A DNA stretch of 64,000 nucleotides from Caldimonas brevitalea (GCF_001017435.1 NZ_CP011371.1:6076001-6140000), one strand, 5' to 3'; numbered from the stretch's first letter, positions 18,406-27,589 are shown. Notes: generated from the letters alone by a model not told the origin. Made by a program: numbers and translations.

Positions 18406-20229
18406 TCATGGCTTGAGCAGATCGCTGTTGAACAGCCACAGCGATTGCGCCGGTCCGTTGAAAGAGGCTTGATTCATGCGCAAGGCCACCTGGCCGGCAG
18501 GGCCCGGCACGAATTCGCCCAGCGGCGCACGGGGGAGCGTGCGCTCATAGGCCGGTGTCGACAGAACCCCGAAGCTGCTCGCTTCAACGACGAGCAGCTT
18601 GCCTTCCTGACTGTTGAAGAAGTAGGGCCCAGGGATGCACAGCAGCCGGCCGGGCACCGCCGGATAGGGCCGGCACGCGCCGCCCTCGAAGTCACCCTGT
18701 CGCACCAGGGCCAGATCCGGTGTGCTGTACTGCGCCTTGCCCAGCACCACCCGGTCCGACCACCAGTCCAACGCGGCTTCGCCCAGAGCGGGCACGACAG
18801 CTTCTTCGAACAGACCGTCGTCCAGGACGGCGATGCGGCGCAGACCCGCGCCGGAGCCTTCCGTGGACAGACCGTAGACAAACGTGCCATTGCCATCGAA
18901 GGCGATCGCATTGCCACCGGTGTGGGCCTGTGTCATCCTGGGTTGCAGCGCGCCCGCACGGATCAGGACGACCCCTGCGTGCCGGGGATCCGTGTTGAGC
19001 CGGTAGGTCGACACCGCCACCACGTTCGCGTCCTGAGGCGAGACGGCGATGCGTTCGGCGAACAGTTGCCCATACGAACTGTCGTTCGGCAAACGGGCCC
19101 GCCACTGTTCCACCAAATCCGGCAAGCGCAACTTCACCACGTCGCCCGACCCCTCGAGCCCGACATACAGGGCGGACCCGTCCTCGCTCAGTGCCAATGC
19201 GGTCGGCTCGGCCCCGACCACATGGTTCGAGTAGGTCACCACGCCCGTGGCCGCGTCGATCAGGGCAATACGATTGCCGTTTCCGGCCACATCGCCCGGA
19301 ATGCTGGCGTAGTAGCGATTGCGCTGTGCATCGAACACCAACCGGTTGTGCACAAGGGCGATCTTCTGGACCTTGCCGTCGGGTTTGGGGACGAACAGCG
19401 CCTCGCCGCCGACGGTGCCCGCCACGAGCACCAGCGCTTCGCGATCTACTTGTTTGTTCTCTCCGAAGACATCCACCGTCTCTCGCTCTGCACGAGCGAG
19501 TCCGATGCCCGGGGCCCACCACTCGTCCTGGGTGCTGGTGATGGTCTCGACCAGGTATTCCGTCGATGACGGCTGTAGGACGAACACGATGACCGTGCGC
19601 AGGTGAGCCACCTCGGACAGCCGCCCGCTCGGCAGGTCGAGTGGCTCGAAGCCCACCACGGTCTGGCTCAGTTCGAAGCGGTAGCTTTCGTTGGTGCCGT
19701 CGCCGTCCAGGTCCTCGCCCCAATCGCCCTGGCGGACGACGAGCCGGGCTCCGCCGACGGGATAGAAGGGTTGCGGATACTCGAGCAGGTCGCCCACGGC
19801 GGCCGCCGCCGCTGCGGACAGAACCCCTTGCAGCGGCAGCACCGAGACGAGGCCTTCCGGCGTACGGCGGTAGGTCTCGCTCTCGGTCTCGTCGGGGAAA
19901 GCCTCGGTGACAACGACCGCACCTTCCGCACCTGCGGCCACTGTGCGCGTGGCCGTCTCGCCAGGCCGCCACTTGCCGCCCTCGAGCGAATAGGTCCAGG
20001 TGTCTCCGGGCGCCATCGGGAAGTAGTTGCGATCGGCAAGATCCAGCCGATCGCCTTGAGGGTCGGCGTTCAGGACCAGGGTGGGCAGGGGATCGCGTGT
20101 TCCGCCCTCCCCGCCGCCACCGCCCTCCGCGCCCTCCCCGCCGCCGCCGCCGCCGCAAGCGGACAGCACCGCCGCCGCGCACAGAACCATGGCATGGCGG
20201 CGCACGGCCGCCCACAGCATCATTCCCAT
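18406..20229 (-). CDS. Large lipoprotein with beta-propeller region, function unknown
   Basis: The signal peptide ends in a lipobox (LSAC) followed by a poly-Gly/Glu linker, so it is a predicted lipoprotein. The first half has an Ig-like or beta-rich segment (FPMAPGDTWTYS...). The second half (from about residue 290) has repeated units such as NRYYASIPGD, GNRIALIDAATG and GSALYVGLEGSGDVVKL, typical of a YVTN-type beta-propeller. The start at 20229 is preferred over ATG 20271 because GAGG lies six bases upstream and it directly precedes the signal sequence. 607 residues. No catalytic motif seen. Confidence 0.75.
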   Translation of the reverse strand: MGMMLWAAVRRHAMVLCAAAVLSACGGGGGGEGAEGGGGGEGGTRDPLPTLVLNADPQGDRLDLADRNYFPMAPGDTWTYSLEGGKWRPGETATRTVAAGAEGAVVVTEAFPDETESETYRRTPEGLVSVLPLQGVLSAAAAAAVGDLLEYPQPFYPVGGARLVVRQGDWGEDLDGDGTNESYRFELSQTVVGFEPLDLPSGRLSEVAHLRTVIVFVLQPSSTEYLVETITSTQDEWWAPGIGLARAERETVDVFGENKQVDREALVLVAGTVGGEALFVPKPDGKVQKIALVHNRLVFDAQRNRYYASIPGDVAGNGNRIALIDAATGVVTYSNHVVGAEPTALALSEDGSALYVGLEGSGDVVKLRLPDLVEQWRARLPNDSSYGQLFAERIAVSPQDANVVAVSTYRLNTDPRHAGVVLIRAGALQPRMTQAHTGGNAIAFDGNGTFVYGLSTEGSGAGLRRIAVLDDGLFEEAVVPALGEAALDWWSDRVVLGKAQYSTPDLALVRQGDFEGGACRPYPAVPGRLLCIPGPYFFNSQEGKLLVVEASSFGVLSTPAYERTLPRAPLGEFVPGPAGQVALRMNQASFNGPAQSLWLFNSDLLKP

Positions 20230-20352
20230 CAGAACCTCACCCCGAAGCGGCGGTGCCGCTATTGTTTTCATGTTCTCGAACGCCGCCCAGGCGGCCGGCG
20301 TGAATTATGACGGGAAGGCCGTGGGAGCGGCGCCGGCCGCCCTCGTGGCCCG

Positions 20353-21108
20353 TCAACCCGGCACGGCGACCGTCGACAGGCCACCGTCCACCGCCAGCTC
20401 GACGCCGGTCGTGAAGGTGGCGTCGAAACCCAGGAAGAGCGCGGCGCGTGCCACCTCGATCATGTTGCCGTGGCGCTGCATTGGCGTGATCGCATCGCCC
20501 AAGGCCGAGACCTCGGCTCGCTGTTCCGGAGTGAGGCCCGCAAGGCCGAGTGTCGGGGTGTCGATGAAGCCCGGCGCCACCGCGTTGACCCGGATGCGCC
20601 GGGGCAGCAACTCGGCGGCGAACGAGCGCACGAAGGCCGTCACCGCGGCCTTCGTGCCCAGATAGACCGACATGCCGGGATTGGCCGGCGCCGGCGTCAC
20701 CGTCGTCATCGTGATCGAGCCCCCGTCGGCCATACACGGTGCCAGCCGCTGTACGGTGAAGAACGCGCCTTTGGTGTTGATGCCGAAGTGCTGGTCATAG
20801 CTGTCCTCGCGGACTTGGTCGAACGACTCGAAGGCCGCCGTCGCAGCGAACACGAACAAGGCGTCGACCGGCGTGCCCGACTCTCGCACCCGGCGTGCGA
20901 GCACGTCGATGTCGGCGAGGCTGGCGACGTTCGAACGCAGGACCGTCGCCCTGCCCGCCAGCTCTGCCTGCGCCCTGTCGACGTTCTCTTGGTTGTGCCC
21001 GGTGATCAGCACGCGGGCGCCGGCCTCTGCCAGGATCTCTGCCGTTGCGCGGCCCATGCCGTGGGTGCCGCCGATCACGATGACGTTCTTGCCTGCGTAT
21101 GGACTCAC
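20353..21108 (-). CDS. Short-chain dehydrogenase/reductase (SDR)
   Basis: NAD(P)-dependent oxidoreductase of the classical SDR family, 251 residues. Rossmann glycine motif GGTHGMG (13-19); active-site Y149-x-x-x-K153 in SVYLGTK. The usual catalytic serine position appears to be threonine (ITMTTV), and the NNAG segment is altered (VFAATAAF). The GTG start at 21108 is chosen because GGAG is well spaced upstream and the next codons begin the SDR fold; an ATG at 21219 would add 37 residues with no family match. Divergent from an HxlR regulator with a shared operator, so probably induced by a reactive electrophile or quinone-like signal (inference). Substrate unknown. Confidence 0.88.
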   Translation of the reverse strand: MSPYAGKNVIVIGGTHGMGRATAEILAEAGARVLITGHNQENVDRAQAELAGRATVLRSNVASLADIDVLARRVRESGTPVDALFVFAATAAFESFDQVREDSYDQHFGINTKGAFFTVQRLAPCMADGGSITMTTVTPAPANPGMSVYLGTKAAVTAFVRSFAAELLPRRIRVNAVAPGFIDTPTLGLAGLTPEQRAEVSALGDAITPMQRHGNMIEVARAALFLGFDATFTTGVELAVDGGLSTVAVPG

Positions 21109-21272
21109 AAAAAATCTCCGTTTCGAAAGGGCCCAGCTGAGACACCCTGCCAGCGCCCGCCCGCTCCGCTGGCAAAACAGAACGGACTCCGGGCGGCGAC
21201 TGATCGATACTCTCTTCACCAGGCACGGGTTGAAGGTGCCTGCATGATCAGGACCCTTCCCCTGTGCCTCAA

Positions 21273-21294
21273 GTACTTACGACGATGTAAGCAC
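21273..21294. promoter_or_regulatory. HxlR-type operator palindrome
   Basis: Inverted repeat GTACTTAC-(6)-GTAAGCAC (7 of 8 paired) lies 25 bases before the HxlR gene and 165 bases before the divergent SDR gene. The GTACTTAC/GTAAG half-sites are typical of HxlR-family (YtfH/QorR-like) sites, so this is the likely autoregulatory and SDR-controlling operator. Confidence 0.7.
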
Positions 21295-21318
21295 CCTGCC
21301 ATGCGACACGGAGAGAAC

Positions 21319-21726
21319 ATGAAAAAGCAGCCAGACCAGACACCTGAGTGCGGGCTGGGCCGCGCCCTGGCTGTCATCAAGGGGAAGTGGAAGCCGAGCC
21401 TCATCTGGGAGCTGCACCAGCGCCCGATCCGCTTCGGTGAACTGAAGCGCCGCTTGCCCGGCATCACCGAGAAGGTCTTGTTCGAGCAACTGCGCCAACT
21501 GGAAGTCGACGGCATCGTGCACCGCGAGGTGTATGACGAGCTGCCGGCGCGCGTCGAGTACTCGCTGACGACGTTCGGGGCCGGTCTGAACGCAGCGGTG
21601 CATGAGCTGGCGGAGTGGGGAAAACGCCTGCCTTCACCGACCTCCGCGGTGGCGGAGCGCCCACCGTTGCCCGAGGGTGTGATACGTGTGTCGCGCGGCG
21701 TGCGCCTCCACGATTCGACGTCCTGA
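21319..21726 (+). CDS. HxlR-family transcriptional regulator
   Basis: Winged-helix regulator of 135 residues. Family signatures: an N-terminal Cys (C11 in TPECGLGRAL), IKGKWKPSLIWEL, RFGELKRRLPGITEKVL and the wing EVYDELPARVEYSLT. The conserved cysteine often acts as an oxidative or electrophile sensor in this family. The ATG at 21319 with GGAGAG just upstream is preferred to the ATG at 21301. Divergent from the SDR gene, the usual partner arrangement. Confidence 0.92.
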   Translation: MKKQPDQTPECGLGRALAVIKGKWKPSLIWELHQRPIRFGELKRRLPGITEKVLFEQLRQLEVDGIVHREVYDELPARVEYSLTTFGAGLNAAVHELAEWGKRLPSPTSAVAERPPLPEGVIRVSRGVRLHDSTS

Positions 21727-21754
21727 GCCGCAGCGGGTGCTCGTGCCCTGTCGG

Positions 21755-21791
21755 CATGGAAGGTGGCCGAGTTCATCGGCCACCCTCCATG
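21755..21791. repeat. Strong inverted repeat between convergent genes
   Basis: Arms of 16 bases (15 paired) flank a five-base loop (21771-21775), starting CATGGA and ending TCCATG. It lies 28 bases after the HxlR stop and 112 bases beyond the convergent lipoprotein's stop. No U-run follows on either side, so it may be a bidirectional transcription stop or RNA-protecting hairpin. Confidence 0.6.
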
Positions 21792-21903
21792 GCGACAGAG
21801 CTTCCCTGTGGTCCACCCAGTGCTCGGCGACACGCGCCCGCCTGTGCGCAAGGTGGCCCGGCGGACCCAGCCCGTTCAGCTGGGCGGCCAGCGCACGCAG
21901 GTG

Positions 21904-23070
21904 CTACGGCTGGAGCGTCGATCCACTGATCTGCGGCACGCCGTTGCCGAGATAGAAGATCCCGGGCAGGCCCTGAGTCTCGAAGCCTTCGCTCTTGTTG
22001 GCCGACAGGAACGAGTTGCTGATGCTCAGGGTGCCGCTGCGGTCGTTGCTCACGAAGAAGATGGCGCCGCCTCCTTCGTTGGCCGTGTTGTTCGTCATCC
22101 GGCTGCCCTGGATGCGCAGGTTAAAGGTGTTGCCGTCGTTGTAGATGGCACCGCCGCTGCCACCGCCGGGCGTGCCGCTGCGCGCCGGGTTGGCCCCTAC
22201 GCCGATCGCTCTGTTGTGCGTGAACAGGCTGTTGATCACGGTGAAACTGACGCCGATGGAGGACAGGGCAGCACCGTTGCTGCAGAAGTTGCCCAAGTCG
22301 CTGCGCCCCCCAAAGGTGGAGTTCACCACGTACAGCGGCAGGTTCTCGTATTGGCTCAGGGCACGAACGGCGCCACCGCCGACGTCTGGACCGGTGGCAT
22401 CGCACTGGTTGCGAAAGAAGCGGCTGTTGACGATCTTGAGCCGGCCGCCCCGCGCGAACACGGCACCGCCTCCATAGGCGCCTGCGGCATTGGTCCCACT
22501 CGCAGCGCCGTCGACGAAGGTCAGGTTCTGCAGCGTGAGTTGCGGATGGTCCTGGTTCTGGCAGTGCGAGGTGGTCCACACCTGTGCCTGGTCGCAGGTG
22601 TTCATGTAGAGAATGCGGCGCTGGCCGCTGCCCGACAGCGTGACCTTGCCGCCGCCGTCGATCACGATCTTCGCTCCGGTGTTGTTGACGATCTTCGCAG
22701 TCTCGTGCAGGTGGATCGTGACCGGCTCGCTGCCGCAATTGAAGGTGATCACGCCGCCCTTGGCCACCGCCGCGACAAACGCAGCGCTGGTGCAACTCGC
22801 CGCGGTGCCGGTGCCGACGATGGTGCGGGGGTTGGAGACGTCCTCTGCCTGGGCGTCCGAGGGTACCGTGGCGCCGCCGGGGTGGCCTGCCGCAGGCAAG
22901 GAATCGTTGGGCGGGTTCGGCGTCGGATTGGGCGTCGTCGGTGGGGGCGGCGCGGTGTCATCCGATCCAGAGGAGCCCCCTCCGCAGGCCGACAACACGG
23001 CCGTCAAGATGAGCGACAGGGCTATGCCATGCCACGGTGTTCGCATGGCGTTGCCTGTTTCCTTGTGCAT
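21904..23070 (-). CDS. Lipoprotein with parallel beta-helix (right-handed) region
   Basis: Signal peptide with lipobox (LSAC) then GGGSSGS and a Pro/Thr linker; predicted lipid-anchored. From about residue 110 repeated short beta-strand units appear (IVIDGGGKVTLSGSG, LTLQNLTFVDGAASG, LKIVNSRFFRNQ, LRIQGSRMTNNTANEGGGAI). These resemble polymorphic outer-membrane protein or pectate-lyase-like beta-helix repeats (GGGAI/GGGAV). 388 residues. No catalytic residues could be assigned. The start at 23070 has AAGG upstream; an ATG eight codons later is possible. Confidence 0.75.
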   Translation of the reverse strand: MHKETGNAMRTPWHGIALSLILTAVLSACGGGSSGSDDTAPPPPTTPNPTPNPPNDSLPAAGHPGGATVPSDAQAEDVSNPRTIVGTGTAASCTSAAFVAAVAKGGVITFNCGSEPVTIHLHETAKIVNNTGAKIVIDGGGKVTLSGSGQRRILYMNTCDQAQVWTTSHCQNQDHPQLTLQNLTFVDGAASGTNAAGAYGGGAVFARGGRLKIVNSRFFRNQCDATGPDVGGGAVRALSQYENLPLYVVNSTFGGRSDLGNFCSNGAALSSIGVSFTVINSLFTHNRAIGVGANPARSGTPGGGSGGAIYNDGNTFNLRIQGSRMTNNTANEGGGAIFFVSNDRSGTLSISNSFLSANKSEGFETQGLPGIFYLGNGVPQISGSTLQP

Positions 23071-23552
23071 ATCGAGAACCTTCTGTTGTTCTGTCGTTCT
23101 GTTGTTTCGGTGAAAGATCAGCGCAGGGCTCGGCGGTGGTGTCGCCTCGACGAGTGCCCTTGCAGGATGTCGTGTGCATCCCGGCCTCCTTCGCTCTCAG
23201 GCATTTTCTGAACGCCATATCGAAGGTGGTCCGATGCTAGACGCGCAGCCACCTCGGCTCTACAGGTGTTGCGCCTATTGGTAACGTTCGCGGACCTTCA
23301 AGCGAGTCCTCACATTGCCATCTCACCAAGGAAGGTCGCTCGAGAGCGGCGGGCTTGATCCGCAGCAAAACACGTTCAGTGTTTGAACTCAGATGTTGAT
23401 ACATCGTCTGCTGCCGCATGGCGACGTCCTGCGACCTGACTTCGTTCCTTGCCAAAGGCGAGGCGCGCAGCGGCGCCGATCATGGGGACGCTCGAGGTCA
23501 AAACAGGTTGCAGTTGTAGAGTTTCAGCTATCGCCCCCGCCTGGAGAAACGA
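23071..23552. other. Divergent intergenic region, no gene seen
   Basis: 482 bases between the outward-reading beta-helix lipoprotein and the VOC-family gene. Promoters of both should be here. No recognised operator, repeat or RNA was identified. GGAGAA just before 23553 is the VOC gene's ribosome binding site. Confidence 0.4.
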
Positions 23553-23936
23553 ATGTCCGTTCAACTCAATCACACCATCGTTCCTGCGCGCGATCCGCGG
23601 AGCTCTGCGGCTTTCCTGGCCGAGATGCTCGGGCTGCCGGCGCCGGTGCCTTACGGCCCCTTCTACGGCGTGCAACTCGACAACGGCGTTACGCTCGACT
23701 ACAGGCAGGTGAACGGCGAGGTGCACTGGCAGCATCTCGCCTTCCTGGTCAGCGAGGCCGAGTTCGACCAAATCTTCAGCCGCATCCGCGCGCGCGGCCT
23801 CTCCTACTGGGCCGACCCGGGGCACCGCCACGCCGGCAGCATCAACCACCACGACGGCGGGCGAGGCCTCTACTGGGACGATCCGGACGGCCACACACTC
23901 GAGATCATCACGCGCCCTTATGGCAGCGGCGGCTGA
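23553..23936 (+). CDS. VOC-family (glyoxalase/dioxygenase fold) protein
   Basis: Single vicinal-oxygen-chelate domain of 127 residues. Beta-alpha-beta-beta-beta halves are visible: LNHTIVPARDPRSSAAFLAEMLGL at the start, then LAFLVSEAEFDQIF, and the end GRGLYWDDPDGHTLEIITRPY with the usual glutamate ligand near the C-terminus. His ligands H8 and H62 are plausible. Members include glyoxalases, antibiotic-binding proteins and ring-cleaving enzymes; the activity cannot be told. GGAGAA is well spaced before the ATG. Confidence 0.88.
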   Translation: MSVQLNHTIVPARDPRSSAAFLAEMLGLPAPVPYGPFYGVQLDNGVTLDYRQVNGEVHWQHLAFLVSEAEFDQIFSRIRARGLSYWADPGHRHAGSINHHDGGRGLYWDDPDGHTLEIITRPYGSGG

Positions 23937-24178
23937 ACGGCGTGCCCGGTGGAAGCCTGGGCATGATCGGTCTTCTGCGCGTTTGAGTCTTAGCCGTCGT
24001 CAACCAAGCACCGAGTGCGCCCGACTGCACCGGACCGTCATGAGCAAGAGTGATCGCCGGTCGCGCATGAGGCTTCGTCAAGAAGTTGAACTTTTGAAGA
24101 CTGGCGGCTGAGCCCACCATTCCCACCACGTCGACCCTCCCCCGTCCTTCACCGTCACGCCTTTCATCGCCCACCCCC

Positions 24179-24209
24179 TTGCATCTCAAGTTACTTGAGG
24201 TCCTAGAGT
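24179..24209 (+). promoter_or_regulatory. MerR/SoxR-like promoter with 19-base spacer and perfect palindrome
   Basis: -35 TTGCAT (24179-24184), a spacer of exactly 19 bases, and -10 TAGAGT (24204-24209). The spacer begins with the perfect palindrome CTCAAGT-T-ACTTGAG (24185-24199), close to the SoxR-type box CCTCAAGTTAACTTGAGG. It points toward the lipoprotein gene starting 116 bases downstream. No MerR-family gene is adjacent, so the regulator would be elsewhere or lost. Confidence 0.6.
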
Positions 24210-24324
24210 CCGGCCTTCCGGGCCCTAGTAGACGGAACCAGCGCTGATCCCCTTTTTCAATTCGGCCGGCACGCAGCCCTACCGCTGCGTCTTGGCGTGC
24301 GCATGTTTTTATGCAAAGGTTCTT

Positions 24325-25893
24325 ATGCGTATTTCCTTGTCGTTCAGTGTTCTGACCGCGGCCGCCCTGCTAGCCGCATGCGGCGGCGGTGGTGATGGCG
24401 GTGGCAACAATCCGGATGCGCCTCCCGAGCAGATAGCGAGCGATGTGTGTCAGAACTGGTCGACGGCGGACGCCGTGGAGATCGGCGTGGTCGGAACAGA
24501 GGTTGAACGAGCTGACGGCCTGCCCACGGCCGTCGATGCGGCGGTCGCCGTGATGAACGATTGCCAGGCGCTGGCCACATGGACCACGCCGACGGACGAG
24601 CCGGGGCGCGACATCGTCAGCTGGACTGCTTTCGACAACTCAGGGCAGTGGATCGAACAGGCGGTCTTGCCGCAGAGCAAGAACGTCCATGCAGGGTGGG
24701 GACTGCGCCTGCGGGCGAGCGAGGACGGCCGCGCGGTGCTGGGATGGATGGTGGACCCGGAGTCGCCAGACACCCCGGGGTGGCCGCGAGGTTACTACGC
24801 AGCGCGCTTCGAGCTCGGAGCCACCGTGGGTCACGAGGTCGAACCCGTCAAGCTCGAGTCGTCCTATCCCGGGGCGTCGTCCGATCTCGACATCCTGGCC
24901 CCCAGAGGTGTTCTCGTCACCAGCCATGTGAAGAGGCCGGAGGCATCGGAGCTGGAGGTGCATGTCTATGCGCGCCACAACGTGACGCCGACCGTGATCA
25001 AGGGGCCTGTGGTGGAGCAGCCGAACCTGGCGGTGATGGACAGCTACTACGACTACGACCACGAGAAGCTGCTGTGGCGCTCGGAAGACCGCGACCAGCC
25101 GGGTGCGATCCAGTTGAAGATGGCCGACCTCTCCACGGCGCAGGCCGTCCGCGAAGGCCGTCTGATCGGTCGGTACTTTGAGTGCACCCGCGGTTGGGTG
25201 AACGGCGCCGGCAGCGCTGCCGAATTTGCACGTCCTTGGACCGTCGCCACATCGTTGACCCCGTACTCGGCCGCGGCGATGGTGGCGCCCACAACCCGTG
25301 ACATCGATAAGTGCCCGCTGCAGCTGATACGCATCGACCACTCGGCCGGAGGGAAGGTCGACAGCACGCAGATGACCTCCCCCGACACCTTCATCCCGGT
25401 GGCGCCTGCCCTCGTGATGGACGAGCACGGCAACGCGCTTGCGGTGTGGAAGGAGGCGGTCGACCACGGGCCTTCCCTGCCCGCGAAGTTGATGTGGTCC
25501 GCCTCGATCCAGGGCGGCCCGTGGTCGACGCCGCAAGCGATCCCCACCTTGGCGCCGCTCGGCTCCGTGGTGTCGCGCGGCAGCATCGCGTTGGCGATGA
25601 ACGGGGACGGCAAGGCGGTCGCCGCTGTCATCGCCCAGGACGGCAACGCGCAGCCGACGAAGGAGTTCGTGGTCTACGGTCGTTTCGACTTCACCGGCGG
25701 ATGGAGCGAGTGGAAGAAGACGGCGGATACGAGCAAGCTCTCGGCACCCAAAGTCGGGATCAACCGCAGCGGAGCCGCCATGCTGGTGTACACGGCCACG
25801 ACCCATGACCTGGATCGTGAGGACGGCGGAGCGCCCGACGCCTTGCCCGGCGACACGCCGGCGTCCCGGCGCGTCTACGCGCTGCGCTTCTAA
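24325..25893 (+). CDS. Secreted lipoprotein, function unknown
   Basis: Signal peptide MRISLSFSVLTAAALLAAC ends in a lipobox, followed by a Gly-rich linker (GGGGDGGGNN). The remaining 500 residues are beta-rich with repeats of the form WTAFDNSGQWIEQ, LVMDEHGNALAVWKE and GRFDFTGGWSEWKK, suggestive of a beta-propeller that may bind sugars or proteins. No catalytic motif was recognised. ATG 24325 with AAAGG upstream is chosen because the signal peptide begins there. It stands alone, 116 bases downstream of a MerR-like promoter. Confidence 0.7.
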   Translation: MRISLSFSVLTAAALLAACGGGGDGGGNNPDAPPEQIASDVCQNWSTADAVEIGVVGTEVERADGLPTAVDAAVAVMNDCQALATWTTPTDEPGRDIVSWTAFDNSGQWIEQAVLPQSKNVHAGWGLRLRASEDGRAVLGWMVDPESPDTPGWPRGYYAARFELGATVGHEVEPVKLESSYPGASSDLDILAPRGVLVTSHVKRPEASELEVHVYARHNVTPTVIKGPVVEQPNLAVMDSYYDYDHEKLLWRSEDRDQPGAIQLKMADLSTAQAVREGRLIGRYFECTRGWVNGAGSAAEFARPWTVATSLTPYSAAAMVAPTTRDIDKCPLQLIRIDHSAGGKVDSTQMTSPDTFIPVAPALVMDEHGNALAVWKEAVDHGPSLPAKLMWSASIQGGPWSTPQAIPTLAPLGSVVSRGSIALAMNGDGKAVAAVIAQDGNAQPTKEFVVYGRFDFTGGWSEWKKTADTSKLSAPKVGINRSGAAMLVYTATTHDLDREDGGAPDALPGDTPASRRVYALRF

Positions 25894-26118
25894 GCGTTGC
25901 CGCGGTTGGCGACCGAGGGCGGTCGCCACCGCACCCACTCCGGCGCCGCACTCCCTCGTGCACAGCGGCGTCGCCCCAAATCCACGCAGCGTTGCTGCGC
26001 CGCGTCAAGCTTGCAGAAGTTTGCAGCATCGAGGAGCAGCTTCGGATATTTTTCGCCCGCTCGGGGAGTGCTGCTGCTCCATGCCGAGCAAATCAACTCA
26101 TAACACTCAGGAAGCCTT

Positions 26119-26910
26119 ATGCACAACGTGTCCCGCTGGACGGCCCTCGCGGCCGCCGCTTTTCTGTCTTCGATGGTGCCGTCCGTCCACGCCGCGCCGA
26201 CCTACGCCGGGTCGGTGGAGGTCAGCGGCATCCGTTTCATCACCGGGGACCTGGCCCCCGACGACGGCCAAGCACCTTCACTCGAATTCACCGAGTCGGG
26301 CAGCTTGTACAGTCGCTCGGAGTTCTACTACGGTGGCCACTGGCACGATGATGAGTTCGAGGAGGCGGCAGCGTTCCAACCCCTCGTTGACACGGACTCC
26401 CGCGGGAGCTCCACCACCACCCTCACCGCATCGGCGGACGGCATGCGGACGACTGGCAGCGGCGAGGGGGACTACGCCCACTTCACGAGGACGGCCATCA
26501 CGAGCCTCGACGGCATTCGGGTCGCCCCGATGACCTCGGTCACCATCACGGGCACCGTGACACTGTCACTTGAATGTGCCCAACCGGCCGGGATGACGTG
26601 CCTCGGGTCCGGCGATTTTCCGCACAACTGGATGACCTTCAGGTTCCACGAAACCGATACCCGCGACTGGTCGACCTCCCTCACCGAGTTCGAAGGCCTG
26701 CCCTGGGACTTCGTCGGCACCCGCGACGTGACGCAATCGTTCTCGCTGCACCTGGAGAATCAGACGGACCAGGCGCAGTTCGCCCGATTCACCATGTCTC
26801 AAGGGCTGGCGCTTGGCAACATCTCGCCTGTTCCGGAACCCGGGACTTACGCACTGATGGGCCTCGGGCTCGCCGCGGTGGGCTTTGCCCGGCGTCGCCG
26901 GGGCGCCTAG
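26119..26910 (+). CDS. PEP-CTERM sorting-domain protein
   Basis: Secreted 263-residue protein: signal peptide to about residue 26 (VHAAPT), a beta-sandwich-like body, and a C-terminal PEP-CTERM tripartite signal (SPVPEPGTYALMGLGLAAVGFARRRR: VPEP, hydrophobic helix, Arg cluster). Such proteins are cut by exosortase and displayed on the surface, usually in exopolysaccharide/biofilm producers. No exosortase gene is in the window. AGGAAG precedes the ATG. Function of the body is unknown. Confidence 0.88.
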   Translation: MHNVSRWTALAAAAFLSSMVPSVHAAPTYAGSVEVSGIRFITGDLAPDDGQAPSLEFTESGSLYSRSEFYYGGHWHDDEFEEAAAFQPLVDTDSRGSSTTTLTASADGMRTTGSGEGDYAHFTRTAITSLDGIRVAPMTSVTITGTVTLSLECAQPAGMTCLGSGDFPHNWMTFRFHETDTRDWSTSLTEFEGLPWDFVGTRDVTQSFSLHLENQTDQAQFARFTMSQGLALGNISPVPEPGTYALMGLGLAAVGFARRRRGA

Positions 26911-26927
26911 TCGCAGGCGCGCTCGCT

Positions 26928-26960
26928 CCCGTGGGCGCGGGCGCTCCCCGCGCTCACGGG
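26928..26960 (+). terminator. GC-rich hairpin after PEP-CTERM gene
   Basis: Arms of 14 bases (13 paired), CCCGTGGGCGCGGG and CCCGCGCTCACGGG, with a five-base loop, starting 18 bases after the stop codon. No U-run follows, so if it terminates it may need help or may act to stabilise the mRNA end. Confidence 0.5.
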
Positions 26961-27038
26961 ACACTGACAGGGCGACAGTCTTCAGGCGCCCTGTCTATGG
27001 CAAAAGCGATGGGTCCACGTCGCAACAGGCAGAAACTT

Positions 27039-27218
27039 TCACATCAAACGTACGATGAGCCCGACGCCCGGCGAGTCGGTCTTCTGCTCCAGCTCACGTG
27101 GGTCCATGCTCCAGGCCCGAGCCACGTCGAGCACATCGTCTTCAGACGGGATCGGGTCTCGCTGCTCGAGATCAAGCCGCTGCCGCGCCAGCATCCTCGA
27201 AATGCCCGGCGCAACCAT
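27039..27218 (-). CDS. Small hypothetical protein or gene remnant
   Basis: Minus-strand frame with marked G/C third-position bias over its last 55 codons (MLARQRLDLEQRDPIPSEDD onward; ends GVGLIVRLM). The frame extends to 27272, but that would overlap the DUF4180 start, so ATG 27218 is preferred. No family recognised. It may be a relic of a longer gene or a real short divergent gene. Confidence 0.35.
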   Translation of the reverse strand: MVAPGISRMLARQRLDLEQRDPIPSEDDVLDVARAWSMDPRELEQKTDSPGVGLIVRLM

Positions 27219-27235
27219 CCAAGAGGGCAATTTGC

Positions 27236-27589
27236 ATGGACTATTCCGTTGATGCGGACATGTCGCCGCCATTGATCGAGTGCCTGGGAGGCGTCGAGAC
27301 AGTGGGTGACGCGCTGAGCTTGATCGCCGCCTGCGGCGAACACGACACCGACCGGGTGCTGCTGCAGGCGAGCGCGTTGCCGCCGTCGTTCTTCGAGCTG
27401 AGCACGGGTTTCGCCGGCGAGTTCATCCAGAAGCTGGTGAACTACCGGCTGCGCGTGGCCGGCGTGTTCCCGCCGGACCGTGCCTACCCGGAGCGGTTTC
27501 GCGAGTACCTGCTGGAAGCGCGCCGCGGGCCGCAGTTCCGCGCCTTCGTGCAACGGCCCGATGCGCTCGTGTGGCTCGGCTCCGTATGA
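27236..27589 (+). CDS. DUF4180-domain protein
   Basis: 117-residue cytoplasmic protein matching the DUF4180 pattern: a short beta-rich front, DALSLIAACGEHDTDRVLLQASALPPSFFELSTGFAGE in the middle (small polar/acidic loop then FFxL.TG.AGE), a helix QKLVNYRLRVAG and an end with RFREYLLEA. No biochemical role is established for this family. ATG 27236 has GAGGG about ten bases upstream; an upstream in-frame start would add unrelated sequence. Confidence 0.82.
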   Translation: MDYSVDADMSPPLIECLGGVETVGDALSLIAACGEHDTDRVLLQASALPPSFFELSTGFAGEFIQKLVNYRLRVAGVFPPDRAYPERFREYLLEARRGPQFRAFVQRPDALVWLGSV

